Notes: generated by a model not told the origin, from the sequence alone. Shown: positions 51,777 to 62,381, counted from the stretch's first letter. The stretch is 64,000 bases of DNA from PALSA-505 sp963702235 (GCA_963702235.1 CAVPBZ010000021.1:216230-280229); one strand, 5' to 3'. Made by a program: numbers and translations.

Positions 51777-54700
51777 CAGCGGCTTCCTCCTATGCCCGTG
51801 CCAGCGGCGCGCCGACGCCCGCCGCGCGCTCGACTACCGCCGTTCATGGCCGGAGCCTCAAGCAAGCTCGTAAGCGCAGCTTTCACTGCGGGCGAGGTTC
51901 GCTCCAAAACTAGCTCCATGACTGAGCGGGTTGGGATCTCTCGTCTTTTCCACCTGCCGTCCGCGCGCTGCATCCAGAAGACCTCCTCAAGGCCGTGAGC
52001 GATGGCCAGACTTCGGTCCACCGCGCATTTCGGCACGACACGCTCAGGCCAGAGGCGCATTGCGAGGTGTGTCCAGTCATACTTACCGTCACACAAAGCA
52101 TCCCACGTAGACTTGACCTCCCTCTGCCATTGTCTATGACGTGGAACCAGCCTCCACAGCGGCGCGAAGTTAATGATGACGCCATCGTCCAAGTTCGGAT
52201 CCCAGAGCGGCGCCACGCGCTTCACTTCATCAAGAAAGGTGCGCAATTCCTCAACAAACGTCTCCTGTGTAGCAAGCGTCTCGCGCTCGGACGCCGTCGC
52301 CTTGTCACCCAGTTCGAGCGCCATCGCATCGAGCCTGCGCTCCTCGTGCGCAAGCTTACGGCCGACATAGTCGTTCTGCACCCGGAACATAGTATCTTTC
52401 GTGAATCCCTGGATGTAGAGCCAGACCGAATAGCCGGCGGACGGGGTAGCGAGTTGCCAATAAATTGGCGCCCTACGCCGTGCAATTCGATAGCGCTCGA
52501 GGTGATCTTCGAAGAAGTCCGAGCGAAGGAAAGTGGCCAGAAAGCCGTCTACATGATTTTCTGGCGGCGCTAGCTCGAACGCGGCACCGGCCCGCCCAAG
52601 GACTTCCCCAACCCGTTCAGCCAGATCCTCTGGATGCCCGGCATCGTCCACAAAGATTGCGCTCTCTGGAAGAACGGCGTTGGCCGCGATCTTCATCGCT
52701 GGGGAACGCGGTGCCATCTGTGCAAGCAAGTCGTCAACATGGTCAGTGCGCTCCCCGGCGTGCTCGCTAAACCGGCCAAAAGCCACGCCAACGGCCCAGG
52801 AGATCGTATCCTTCGCCGTAGGAAGATAGAAAGACGGCTCAGCGGCCGACTCGGGCCACGATGCGTCTTCAGACCCGAGACCAAACATGCCGTAAACCAA
52901 AGCATCAAGCTCTGATAGCAGTATATTTACGTCCGAGCCTGACAGATGCCATTTTCGGATCGAAACAAGGGGAGCGGGTCCGATGAATGAAAGCGATGTC
53001 TCGTCTAGCGTATAGCTGTGTCGGGCGGCACCTGCAATAATTTTTCCAATTCTCTCCAATTGGTCCTTCTCGGTGGCCGAGAAATCTGGCACGGGGATTC
53101 GGCCGATCGATCCGCTCTGCTTGTGCAATCCACATGTGTCCCGAACGAACGCGCGAACCACCCCACTGTTGAGATACGCCAGAAGATAAAAGATATTTTC
53201 ATCCTTCTGCGGCAGGATCGCTTTCCCCTCTCTAGTAGGAATAAGCCCACGCGGCAGAACCGCCGCATTAAACGATGCCGACTGCTTGGGGAAAGAGAGA
53301 CCTGCTCTGAAATAGTCGGCGCTTCCGGATTGATCATAGGGGCGCCAGTTGTCACTACTGTTCATTGAGATCCAAAGTCTACCGTTTGGCATTCGCCAGT
53401 CGGCCACGCCGCGATCTTCCCGCCACCAAGGCGAGAACTCACCGCCATTTGAAAGAGGCTCCCAGCGCCGCTCCGTTTCTGTGGATTGCGGGATTTCCAC
53501 CCAGGCCAGGTAAGTGCGTATGGCCTTATTTGAGCCAAGGCCACGAGGCAAGGAGGCGAGTTCGGATAGTGATTTCCATTCGGACACCCGCCGAAGGACG
53601 ACTGAAGGCAGCGCGTATGCGAGGAGGCTGTCCGGCAGGTTCACAAACGCCTTGGTGGATACCCACTTCCATCTCCCGGACCTCGCTAGCTCTGTTGACT
53701 TATCCGCAGCATCACGGAGATCCAAAAAAGCTATGTCTTGTGATCCTTTCAACAAGACATATGCGGTTGTTTGAACGTTGGCGTCCAACACCCCCCACCC
53801 AAGATCGCATAGCGTATCAAGCGCAATCTCTCCTGTCAGTAGCTCACGCCTAAACGACATAAAGGATGCCTGTGTCAAGAATGTACGGTCCGTAATGCAT
53901 CCTATCGCTTCGGTTCCTAGCTCAACTGCCCGACGTACGAACGCAGAATAAAGATTCCCGCAATCCTGTTGGGTTAGATAGTCGGCTGCATGATCGGTTA
54001 TCGCCCCGAAAGGCGGATTCATCAAAAGGACGTCGAACCGCTGTTCCGAGATCTCAAGAAGACCTAGCCCATTCACTGTATCATCGGCAAAAAGACGCCT
54101 CCGAGTATCGGATCCGTCCTCCTCATCAGCGACGAAACGAGAAAGCGTATCGCGGATTTGTTCCTCCGGAGGGGCGAGGAGGTCCATCTGACCGACGTTC
54201 GTTTGCTGCGTTATTATGGACTCAACCCGGAGGAGCACACCGAGATCTCCCGCCAGCTTGAGCTTTTCTACGAGATCGGTGAAGACACGCCCTAGAACGA
54301 CATCGTCTAGACGTGTCACGAAGTCCGCCACAATGCGGTCGTCGGCGATCAAGGGCTCAGCGATCACGACCTTGGATCGGCGGATCTGGGAGCGGTCAGC
54401 GCGATCAATACCGAGATCGCGATATGCTCGCTGCGCTCGCATCCATAGGGCGAGTTGCGCGATCTGAGCGCAACGCGGGTCGATGTTGACGCCATGGAGG
54501 TTGTGCGCCAGGATAAGCCCTGGGATAGCTTTCCGGAGCGCGTCAAGGCTCGGGTAGTCGGCCGCGAGGGTTCCGTCTGTGGCATCGCTCTGCGGGCTAT
54601 CTGGATCGGCGTACGCTTCCTCGTAGATTGTCAGAAGCAGGTCGAAGGCATAAAGCAAAAAGTGGCCACTGCCACAGGCTGGGTCGAGCACGCGAATGTC

Positions 54701-55555
54701 GCGCGGATCCTTCTTCTGGCGCTGCGTGAATTCCTCGCTGGGCTTTCGCACCATGTATTCGCAACGTTTGCTGAGTCCTGTCTTGCTGCCGCACATCTCG
54801 TACCAGATTCGGCCGAGCGTATTGTCCGTAAGGAACTGGACGACGTAACGAGGTGTGAAGAATTGGTTACGGATGGCAAGCTCGCGGCTATTCCGGGGTG
54901 TCTGCGATCCACCCTGCTCTGGGTCGCGCATCGCAGTGCGTTCTTCCTTGGCGTTGAAAAATTGATACACCCAGCCGATGGTCTCATCTACGCCCCAGAC
55001 GTCTTTAAGCTCCGCGCTGTTCAAGACTTCGAGCAGTTGCTCAAAGGCTGGGCGCTTCGGCCAGAGTGCCGATACGGGATCGCGGCGATCGAAGAGAACC
55101 TTCACCTCAGTGGACAGCTCATCAAATAGTGACTCTATATAAATACGGTAACCCTCGCTATCGGGAAGCAGGAGGAGTCCGGGTGCCAAGCCGGAGAACT
55201 CGCGATATCCCGAGGACTGTTCACCCTTTGTAATGCACTCCTGTAGGAGTTCACGAGCTTCAAGCATCTTAAGCGCTACAAAACGGTTCAGCGTAGTAAA
55301 CGCTGCGTCGCGGACATAGTCCGCCACTGCCTGCGGGGCATCCATTCCTGCTGCTCGCTTGTGCTCTATGGTGGCGATGATCTTCTCGCGCTGGAAGACC
55401 TCGCGTGCCGACAAGTGCGCGCCGGCCTTCGGCGCAACGGTTCCACTCCGATGCACGTCGAAGTCGCCCTCCAGTTGTGCCGCGAAGTCGTCCTCCAAGA
55501 TTGTTCGTGCTCGTTGGGTGGCGCGCTCGATGGCGTTGCGCGTGTCTCTATCCAA
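51776..55555 (-). CDS. pglX: BREX adenine-specific DNA methyltransferase PglX
   Basis: 1259 residues. SAM motif I is VLDPACGSGHFLLYAFDLL (~residue 300), and the catalytic motif IV is VLLMNPPFGAITDHA (N-P-P-F, N6-adenine type). A long C-terminal region with target recognition follows. It methylates host DNA at a non-palindromic site so that BREX spares it. The start is set at TTG 55555: GGAGG stands 7 bases upstream, the family begins LDRDTRNAIERATQRARTILEDDF there, and this start overlaps the RelA/SpoT gene by 8 bases. The upstream ATG at 55612 would add 19 basic residues. The frame is intact over its whole length. Confidence 0.93.
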   Translation of the reverse strand: MDRDTRNAIERATQRARTILEDDFAAQLEGDFDVHRSGTVAPKAGAHLSAREVFQREKIIATIEHKRAAGMDAPQAVADYVRDAAFTTLNRFVALKMLEARELLQECITKGEQSSGYREFSGLAPGLLLLPDSEGYRIYIESLFDELSTEVKVLFDRRDPVSALWPKRPAFEQLLEVLNSAELKDVWGVDETIGWVYQFFNAKEERTAMRDPEQGGSQTPRNSRELAIRNQFFTPRYVVQFLTDNTLGRIWYEMCGSKTGLSKRCEYMVRKPSEEFTQRQKKDPRDIRVLDPACGSGHFLLYAFDLLLTIYEEAYADPDSPQSDATDGTLAADYPSLDALRKAIPGLILAHNLHGVNIDPRCAQIAQLALWMRAQRAYRDLGIDRADRSQIRRSKVVIAEPLIADDRIVADFVTRLDDVVLGRVFTDLVEKLKLAGDLGVLLRVESIITQQTNVGQMDLLAPPEEQIRDTLSRFVADEEDGSDTRRRLFADDTVNGLGLLEISEQRFDVLLMNPPFGAITDHAADYLTQQDCGNLYSAFVRRAVELGTEAIGCITDRTFLTQASFMSFRRELLTGEIALDTLCDLGWGVLDANVQTTAYVLLKGSQDIAFLDLRDAADKSTELARSGRWKWVSTKAFVNLPDSLLAYALPSVVLRRVSEWKSLSELASLPRGLGSNKAIRTYLAWVEIPQSTETERRWEPLSNGGEFSPWWREDRGVADWRMPNGRLWISMNSSDNWRPYDQSGSADYFRAGLSFPKQSASFNAAVLPRGLIPTREGKAILPQKDENIFYLLAYLNSGVVRAFVRDTCGLHKQSGSIGRIPVPDFSATEKDQLERIGKIIAGAARHSYTLDETSLSFIGPAPLVSIRKWHLSGSDVNILLSELDALVYGMFGLGSEDASWPESAAEPSFYLPTAKDTISWAVGVAFGRFSEHAGERTDHVDDLLAQMAPRSPAMKIAANAVLPESAIFVDDAGHPEDLAERVGEVLGRAGAAFELAPPENHVDGFLATFLRSDFFEDHLERYRIARRRAPIYWQLATPSAGYSVWLYIQGFTKDTMFRVQNDYVGRKLAHEERRLDAMALELGDKATASERETLATQETFVEELRTFLDEVKRVAPLWDPNLDDGVIINFAPLWRLVPRHRQWQREVKSTWDALCDGKYDWTHLAMRLWPERVVPKCAVDRSLAIAHGLEEVFWMQRADGRWKRREIPTRSVMELVLERTSPAVKAALTSLLEAPAMNGGSRARGGRRRAAGTGIGGSR

Positions 55556-56636
55556 GATTCGCCTCCGCGTCGTCCTTCTTGTCACCTTCGATTTCAAGGA
55601 ATCGACTGGCAATCCAGCTGATCCGCGTGGGCCCGCCCACGCCCCTTCCGGTTGGATGGTTGCTCAAGATGTGTTTAGCAAGGTTCGGGAGCAGTGCGAC
55701 GAGCAGGAGGTCTGCCGAGTTCTCTTCCAACTCGTAGCGCGTCTCGCCGCGTGCTCGAAATTTAGCCTCGAGCCCAACGAGATTCTCGTGTGATATGGCA
55801 GCAACTTTCTCGGCATCGCCAACTTGATTGGCGATGCCCGCTGGAGTCATAAGACGCAACTGCTGCAGTTCTTCAAACAGTGGGCCCGCATTACGCCCAA
55901 AGTCGACGCTTGGAAACCAGCGACGGATACGGGCTACAAAGTCGTAGACATCAGTGAATGCGTCCGTCTGATCGGCGTGTCGCGCGTCTGTCGCCGCAAG
56001 CAGCTGACTAATCGTGACATCTCCAGAGCGGCTCAGATGGCCAAGGTTGACGAGCATGCTCTTCTCGAGTTCCGAGAGAACCCCACTCAAAGGTTTATAT
56101 CCGAGATCGTGCTCGATTTCATTCCATACATGAGCCATCATGCTGCAAACCTGGATTTCACAAGGAACGCCATTAACATTCGCGTACGTCCCGACAAGGT
56201 CTGGGGACGGCAGATAGACTTCGAAGTGAGTCGCTCGATAAAAGCTGTTAGGGTCGTTTTGATGCTTGTCGCGCACATCTGGAGTTACCTCTGTTCCGCT
56301 GTTACCCACAAATCGACGGCAAAGGGCAGCGGAGACTTTCTCCTCATCATGTCGCTCATACGTCGCGATCCGCACTGCGGCGAGGTCTCGCACTTGCTCG
56401 AAGACCGAGTCAACGTCCGGCATTTCTTTCGACCCGGTCGTCCGGTACCTTCGCAACTTATTTTCGAGACTCTTGGGACTTTTAGCACGGAACGTCACCT
56501 GCGCGCGTATGGCGTTGCCCTCGATGATCTCGTTGCGACAGATCTCAGCAACACGGGCGCATAGCTTCAAGTACCGGTCGTACTCTCGCTGATAGCGGGC
56601 GACCGCCTCAAGGATGCTGGGTTCCGAGATGGACAT
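55548..56636 (-). CDS. RelA/SpoT-domain protein inside the BREX operon
   Basis: 362 residues. Residues ~35-235 are a (p)ppGpp-synthetase-type domain. R50-x-K52-S-P-x-S56 (FRAKSPKSLENKL) is the ATP-site basic loop, and DLAAVRI (84-90) fits D-x-x-G-x-R with Gly replaced by Ala. YRATH (133-137), EIQV (160-163) and EIEHDLGYK (173-181) are the remaining synthetase motifs. There is no HD hydrolase domain. The last ~125 residues (SVDFGRNAGPLFEELQQL..., ENSADLLLVALLPNLAKHIL) match nothing I know. It resembles small alarmone synthetases or toxic RelA-like enzymes (ToxSAS/CapRel type). It starts 19 bases after brxC and its stop lies within the pglX start region. It is an integral operon member, possibly an abortive-infection arm (inference). 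Confidence 0.8.
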   Translation of the reverse strand: MSISEPSILEAVARYQREYDRYLKLCARVAEICRNEIIEGNAIRAQVTFRAKSPKSLENKLRRYRTTGSKEMPDVDSVFEQVRDLAAVRIATYERHDEEKVSAALCRRFVGNSGTEVTPDVRDKHQNDPNSFYRATHFEVYLPSPDLVGTYANVNGVPCEIQVCSMMAHVWNEIEHDLGYKPLSGVLSELEKSMLVNLGHLSRSGDVTISQLLAATDARHADQTDAFTDVYDFVARIRRWFPSVDFGRNAGPLFEELQQLRLMTPAGIANQVGDAEKVAAISHENLVGLEAKFRARGETRYELEENSADLLLVALLPNLAKHILSNHPTGRGVGGPTRISWIASRFLEIEGDKKDDAEANLG

Positions 56637-58552
56637 AGCTTGTCCGATAGCCGATCTACTGGATGATGATCTTTTTGCCGGCGCCGATAAGACGCGTGCA
56701 CTCTTCGCGTACACCGTCCAATGCGGCGTCGAGCTGCTCCGCTGTCTCGATGCCGTCTGCGAAGTAGCTGCTGACGTTCACGATGACGACACGCTCGCCA
56801 TCGATGATTCGACGTAGCTCGGCGATGGCCGCCCGGAGTCGGCCGTCGCACGCGTCTCGATCTGCTCGGAGTTGCGGTATCGGGACTCCGTCAGTGTCGC
56901 GCTGCCGCCCCCGCTCAAAGGGCTCGGTCAGTCGACGCCGCTGGTCGTCGTCGATTTCGGCCCAGCCAGGTGTCTTTACGAGCCGGTCGTAGGCGGCGGC
57001 GTAGGCGCCAACACGCGCGTCCAGCGCGGCCTTAAATCGACGCTCATACTCAGACTCGATTGCCTTCGTGTAATGCTCGATGGACGGCAGCTCCTTAAAG
57101 AATGTTTCGCGCGCTAGCAGGTCGCCAAGTGCCGTTGCATCGGCGCGAAGTTCGTCGGCCATGTCGGGCTCCTGACGCAGAAATGACCACAGCGTGGCTT
57201 GCGCCTGACGAGCGTGCTCAAGGTCGCGCAGGCAAGCCTCGGACAGGGCCTGTTCAAGCTCTAGGGCACGCTTCACGGCGTCCTTGATGGCGCGGTGGCT
57301 CGCGTTGAACGTAGCGATCGCGTTGTCGTCCGAGCCGCGTAGGATCGCTTTCATGTTGCCGAGTGCACCTTCCAGCGCGATTCCGCCCGGAAGGCGGTTT
57401 GCTATGAGAGTCGAGAGCGCGGAGGCGACCGTGTCCTCGTTGCGTGTGATCTCCTTGCGTAGCTCCTGTACGATCGCCGCGGTGTTCAGTTCACGGACTT
57501 CGCTTCCGAATGTGTCGCGGAAGGCTTCGGAAGCCTTTACCAGTTCTTCGAACTCGATGCCCTTTTTCGGGCGGAAGGATGCCTGGCGGAATACGTTGTT
57601 GTTCGAGAAGGCGTCGCGCGCTTCGACGCTGGTTACGACGTCGAGGGTCTGCCCCTTGCTGGTTGCCTCAAGCTGGCCGGCTGCAGCAGAGACAGGACGA
57701 GGAGGCGCACAGTTTCGAAGTCCCACCCGAAGGGCTCCTTCGCGAACTCGCCTTCGAGGAACCGCCCGCTAGCCGTGTCACCGTAGTTTGCTCGTTCCTC
57801 GATACGATCGCGGACCTCCTTGAGAGGACCACTCTCGACGCGGAATACAGCGTTGCCCTTCTCGTCGCGCAGCAGGCTCAGATTGCCGAACACTGCAGGC
57901 AGTCCCCGCAAGCTCTCGGCGGTGAACAGCGCGTCCGTACCTTTCTTGACATCGGCGGTCTTCGCTGCGGCCTCCTTGAAGCGATCGAAAATCTCGGGCA
58001 ACACCTGGCCTAGGATTTCCGCAGCGGACTTGTTGACATCGACAGCCTTGTCGCCCGGGCTACGGTCGTTGCCACGGAAATACACGTGCCCCGATAGACA
58101 CGCGGAGCGCAGCAAGCGTCGCAACTCGTCACTGTGGCGTCGCTGGCGAACGCGTTCCTCAGCGATGAGGGCCGACTTGTCTTCGCCCTTCGTCTCGCGC
58201 TCCTTCCGCGTGAGGATCTCCCTCGAGCGGAAAAGCTCGACGGTCTCGCGGTCGATCGCGTCGTTCAGAGCTACGGCCCAAAAGACGTGCTTGCGCTCCT
58301 GCTGGCTGCGGGTGCGCAGCTCCGACGCGAGCGACTCGAAGGCCGTTCCGTCGTCGGCGAGATACAGCTGGAACACCATGTCGCCACTCGTCACGTCACG
58401 GCCTTGGATCGCGAGGCCTGCCTTGAATGTCTTCGTGTCGAAGAGGGTGTGCGAAGGCTGCGGCTGCCCTCTCTGCCAACCTGAGGTGAGGCACCCGCCC
58501 GTCCAGTAACTACTGACTTCCCCGAGGGCGGGGATGGAGACAATTTTCCGAG

Positions 58553-58996
58553 ATGACTGTGACCGTGCTCGACCGTGCGCTGGTGACCGGCGATGCTGGA
58601 CAGGTGGCTGAGGAGCGTCCGGATCCGGAGGTGCCCGAGCGGGCGCGCCGGCGCCGGTTCACCGCGCAGTACAAGCTGGACATGGTGGCCGCCTACGACG
58701 AGGCTGCGCCCGGGCAGAAAGGCGCGGTTCTGCGCCGGGAGGGCCTGTACTCCAGCCACATCATTGAGTGGCGGCGGGCCCGGGACAGCGGTGCGCTGGC
58801 CGGGCTGGACCGGCCCCGCGGCCGGCCGGCGGCTGATCCGCGGGACGCGCAGATCGCCCGGCTGCAGAAAGAGAAGGCCCGGCTGGAGCAGGAGCTGGCC
58901 AAGGCCCGCTTCGTGGTGGATGTCCAGGCAAAACTTCAGGCGCTCTTGGAGACGATCTCCGAGGGCGCGGACACCGGGCCCGGGTCAACGCCGTGA
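58553..58996 (+). CDS. IS3-type OrfA, DNA-binding subunit
   Basis: 147 residues. The helix-turn-helix segment is RRRRFTAQYKLDMVAAYDEA...GAVLRREGLYSSHIIEWRRAR, as in Tnp_1-type OrfA proteins. A leucine-zipper-like coiled coil follows (IARLQKEKARLEQELAKARFVV). It binds the IS ends. It overlaps orfB by ATGA, so coupling rather than the usual -1 frameshift appears to link the two. Confidence 0.85.
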   Translation: MTVTVLDRALVTGDAGQVAEERPDPEVPERARRRRFTAQYKLDMVAAYDEAAPGQKGAVLRREGLYSSHIIEWRRARDSGALAGLDRPRGRPAADPRDAQIARLQKEKARLEQELAKARFVVDVQAKLQALLETISEGADTGPGSTP

Positions 58997-60015
58997 CCGA
59001 CCAGGCGATCATCACCCTCGCCGGGCGGCTGGGCGTGCGGGCGGCGTGCGACGCGGTCGGCGCCGCGCAGGCCAGCTACTACCGCCGCCATCGGGCCAGC
59101 CCTGCCCCGGCCCGGCCGGCGCGGTGCCGCACCAGGACCGGGCTCAGCCCCGCGCCTTGTCCGCCGGCGGAACGGCAGGTGATCCTCGACATGCTGCACA
59201 GCGACCGGTTCACCGACCTGGCACCGGCCGAGGTGTGGGCGATCCTGCTCGACGAGGGCGTCTACCTCGGCTCGCAGTCCACCTTCTACCGGCTGCTGCG
59301 GGCCGCCAGCGGCACCCGCGACCGCCGCCGGCAGGCCACCCACCCGGCGGCAGTCAAACCCGAACTGGCCGCCACCGGCCCGAACCAGGTGTACTCCTGG
59401 GACATCACCAAGCTGCACGGCCCGGCGAAGTGGACCTACTACTACCTCTACGTGATCCTGGACATCTATTCGCGGTACATCACCGGCTGGATGCTGGCCA
59501 CCTGCGAGTCCGCCGCGCTGGCCGAGAAGCTGATCGCTGACACCTGCGCCAAGCAGGGAATCGGCCGCGGCCAGCTGACCATCCACGCCGACCGGGGCTC
59601 ATCGATGACCTCCAAGCCGGTCGCGTTCCTGCTCGCCGACCTCGGCGTCACCCAATCCCACTCGCGTCCGCACGTCTCCAACGACAACCCGTTCTCCGAA
59701 GCCCAGTTCAAGACGATGAAGTACCGCCCGGATTTCCCCGGCCGGTTCGGCTCGATCGAGGCCGCACGAGCGCACTGCCAGCGCTTCTTCGGCTGGTACA
59801 ACCACGATCACCGTCACGGCGGGCTGGGCCTGCACACCCCCGCTGACGTCCATCACGGACACGCCCATGCCGTGCGGGAGCACCGTGCCCTCGTCCTGAA
59901 CGCCGCCTACCGCGCCCACCCAGAACGGTTCGTCAGCAAACCACCCGAGCCGCCGGAGATCCCCGCCAGCTCGTGGATCAACCCACCCCAGGAAACAGAG
60001 GCCGTCGCTCAGTAA
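58993..60015 (+). CDS. IS3-type OrfB, DDE integrase
   Basis: 340 residues. An HTH_21-like N-terminal region (VILDMLHSDRFTDLAPAEVWAILLDEGVYLGSQSTFYRLLR) is followed by an rve catalytic core. First Asp is VYSWDITKLHG, second is TIHADRGSSMTSK, Glu is DNPFSEAQFKTMKYRP, and RFFGWYNHDHRHGGL follows. All three acidic residues are present, so the enzyme looks active. It inserted into brxC in the antisense orientation. Confidence 0.9.
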   Translation: MTDQAIITLAGRLGVRAACDAVGAAQASYYRRHRASPAPARPARCRTRTGLSPAPCPPAERQVILDMLHSDRFTDLAPAEVWAILLDEGVYLGSQSTFYRLLRAASGTRDRRRQATHPAAVKPELAATGPNQVYSWDITKLHGPAKWTYYYLYVILDIYSRYITGWMLATCESAALAEKLIADTCAKQGIGRGQLTIHADRGSSMTSKPVAFLLADLGVTQSHSRPHVSNDNPFSEAQFKTMKYRPDFPGRFGSIEAARAHCQRFFGWYNHDHRHGGLGLHTPADVHHGHAHAVREHRALVLNAAYRAHPERFVSKPPEPPEIPASSWINPPQETEAVAQ

Positions 60016-61805
60016 TAGCCGAGAACCGGTGCATCATTCAGGTTGACAAATTCCGCTGCCAGAACGCCGAGACTATCTCGGTGTAGAGCCGGTGCGAGTC
60101 GCCTGGCTTGGGACTGATGCCATTGCGAAGTCGCTCCCAGTCGTCCTCAGCCGGAGTCGGGATGCGGTAGCCATCGTCGCCGTGGCGGACCTTCTGAGTC
60201 GCCTCGAGCTCCCGCAACGCTTCCTTTACCGAAGCGAGTTGCGAGTCTCCGGAGACGCTCGGACATAGCGCGGCCGCAATGTTCTCTGCGCTGCGGTGGA
60301 CGGTCTTCACATTTTGGAGGAGACAGATGACCTTGGCGACGGGCTGCGCGAGCGGGTGGCTCAGCTCCTTTGCGATTGCGGTGATCTTGGCGCGTACCTC
60401 CGAGCCGATATTCCCCTCAACGAGGTCGTATACCTGATCCAGGCGAACGAGCGCACCGAGCGGCGCGCTGGCGAGGTTGACAGCCGGATTGATCAGTAGC
60501 TGCTGCGCCAGCTTGATCATGGTCCGGTTGGCACCACCGACATGCCTGCTCGCGCCGCCTTGCGTGCGAAGACCAGAGACGACCTGGATTATTAGGTCGA
60601 TCTGATACGGCAGTAGCGGATACAAGTTGACGAAGCTGTCACGGGTCAGTTCGGGCAGTCGGATATCGGCAGAGATCCGCGTGTGCTCGATGAGGCGCCC
60701 GCGAGATTCGTCGAAGAGCTTCCCGAGCGTCGCCTGTGCGGTGGCGTTCTTCGAGAGGACACGTCGGCTCGTAACTTCAGAGATGTCGGACGGCTCCAGG
60801 TGTACCTGCAGGGGAAACCGGTCCATGAGCCGTGGGAGTTCGATCTTTTCGTCGTCTAGACCACTGACGAGCTCGCCCAGTTTCTCCTGTGAGGTGACGA
60901 CGACCCAGTGCTTGCCTCGGCCCTTCACTCCGAGGCTTTGCACGATGGCTTGAAGGTCAAGCATCTTCTGGACGTCGCGTGCGACGAACTGACCCACCTC
61001 ATCCACAACGAACATGAGCGCGTGCCCAGGCCGGCGATGCTCCATCAACTCACTGGCGCGCTCGGCGAACTTGGCGGGTGTGATGTCTGCTTTGTTCTTG
61101 ACGGCCTTCACCCAGGAATCCGCCATCGGATACGTCTCCGGGTCAAGGCTATGCTGCACGCGGCTTGCTTCACTGAGCGCAAAGGCAACCTTACCCTTTT
61201 CGGCGGACCAGTCCTTCGCGTAGATCTTCTGGTACTCCTCCTCGAACCGTGTGAGCTGCCCCTTCTTCTCGAGTCCGATCTCCAGCTCCGAGAGATCGAG
61301 GTCTTTCGCGTATCCGAGGCTCTGCAGGAAGAGCCCATACATGATCTCGGTGAGGGTCTGATTACCGCTGCGGATGCCCCGATCTGTCGAGACGTCGAAG
61401 ATGACTGCGTGTGTCGGGATCTTTTCGTTAATCGCCTTCAGCAGCACCTGCAGCCTGGTGCCACCCGCGCGCCTCGCGAACCGCTCCCCGGCGGACTCTC
61501 CGGCGACCATCCGGTTCGCAATTGACAAGCCGAGCATCTTCGCGAAACTCGATTTACCGGACCCGAAGAAGCCCGACACCCAAACCGCGATGCCTTCATG
61601 TGGTTTGTTCGGAGTTTCACGGTAAGCATCAAAAATGTTTGTGTAATGGGTGCGAATCACGTCGGTAACGACGTACTCGTTGATCTCATCTCTGATGATC
61701 TCTTCGTCGGTCTGGTTGACCTTGATGACCTCCTCGATACGTCGATGGATGTCGTTAGCGAAGAGCGTCGCGATGGGCTGAGTGGTCGTCATCGTGGAGT
61801 CCTCA

Positions 61806-62381
61806 TCAGAAAATCTTTGGGCGGTAGTTGTGCTCGGCGTCGAGTACTCCCATGAAGCGCAGGCCTGCTGCCCCATCGAGGCCGCCGGGGTAGAAGAGAA
61901 CGGTCGGAACGTGGACGCGGCCCTTCAGCTGCTCAAGAAGTGAGAACGTCCGGTACACCGGAAACAAGGAACCGGCTCGGAGGATGAAGACGATGTCGCG
62001 CAGGGGATCGGGATCCTCCGGCATGCGCGCTGAGACGAGGTCAACGAGTGGTTCGTACTCCGAAAGGACTGCATGCACCGTCTCGACGATGGTTTCGACA
62101 CCCTGTTCGCGCTCGGCGGTGAACCAGTCCTCAAGTGGGCGCTGTGAGCGCATCGCCTCGTCCAAGCACTCAGCGAGCGAGATTCGCTTGATGCGCTTAC
62201 CCTTCTGCGAGAGGCGTGTCTCCAGTAGCGTCACCTGTGTGCGCAGGGCAAACTCATCCTTAGGATCGTATCTCAGAAGCGCGTAAGGCATGTCGTGGTA
62301 CGCGCTTATTCGCTGCCTCGGGTCGGACAGCTCGAGGATCGGCTCAAGGTTTTCCCTGATGCGGAGTTCGAGATCGCTCAT
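61806..62381 (-). CDS. brxB: BREX protein BrxB (DUF1788)
   Basis: 191 residues, intact. It has ISAYHDMPYALLRYDPKDEFALRTQVTLLETRL and IVFILRAGSLFPVYRTFSLLEQLKGRVHVPTVLFYPGGLDG...LRFMGVL, the DUF1788 signature. It is needed for BREX defence and methylation in type 1 systems; biochemical role unresolved. Starts by ATGA overlap with brxA and ends 13 bases before brxC. Confidence 0.93.
   Translation of the reverse strand: MSDLELRIRENLEPILELSDPRQRISAYHDMPYALLRYDPKDEFALRTQVTLLETRLSQKGKRIKRISLAECLDEAMRSQRPLEDWFTAEREQGVETIVETVHAVLSEYEPLVDLVSARMPEDPDPLRDIVFILRAGSLFPVYRTFSLLEQLKGRVHVPTVLFYPGGLDGAAGLRFMGVLDAEHNYRPKIF

Larger units (their letters stand above)
58469..60054 (+). mobile_element. IS3-type insertion sequence within brxC
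   Basis: Two overlapping ORFs (orfA, orfB). Ends share the inverted repeat TGCCAACCTGAGGTGAGGCACC (58474 on) versus TGTCAACCTGAATGATGCACC (complement, ending 60048). GCTGCC occurs on both sides (58463-58468 and 60055-60060). Taking out the element and one GCTGCC restores the BrxC reading FWQPQPSH. The extra 5-6 bases outside the TG/CA ends and the 6-bp duplication are unusual for IS3, so the exact ends are slightly uncertain. Its G+C is higher than that of the surrounding BREX genes. Confidence 0.85.
56656..61792 (-). pseudogene. brxC: BREX ATPase BrxC, split by an IS element and one frameshift
   Basis: Piece 1 (61792-60055) has the N-terminal P-loop VWVSGFFGSGKSSFAKMLG (~residue 60) and LMFVVDEVGQFV (Walker B), ending SAFWQ. 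After the IS (58469-60054) it resumes PQPSHTLFDTKTFKAGLAI and runs to ~57700 (WDFETVRLLVLSLL). There one missing base shifts it to the frame AGQLEATSKGQTLDVVTS... ending GAGKKIIIQ. Removing the IS with one 6-bp duplicate and restoring one base gives exactly 1182 codons (1181 residues), the normal BrxC size. BrxC is the large AAA+-type ATPase of BREX. As it stands it cannot be made. RBS GAGGA; 13 bases after brxB. Confidence 0.9.
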
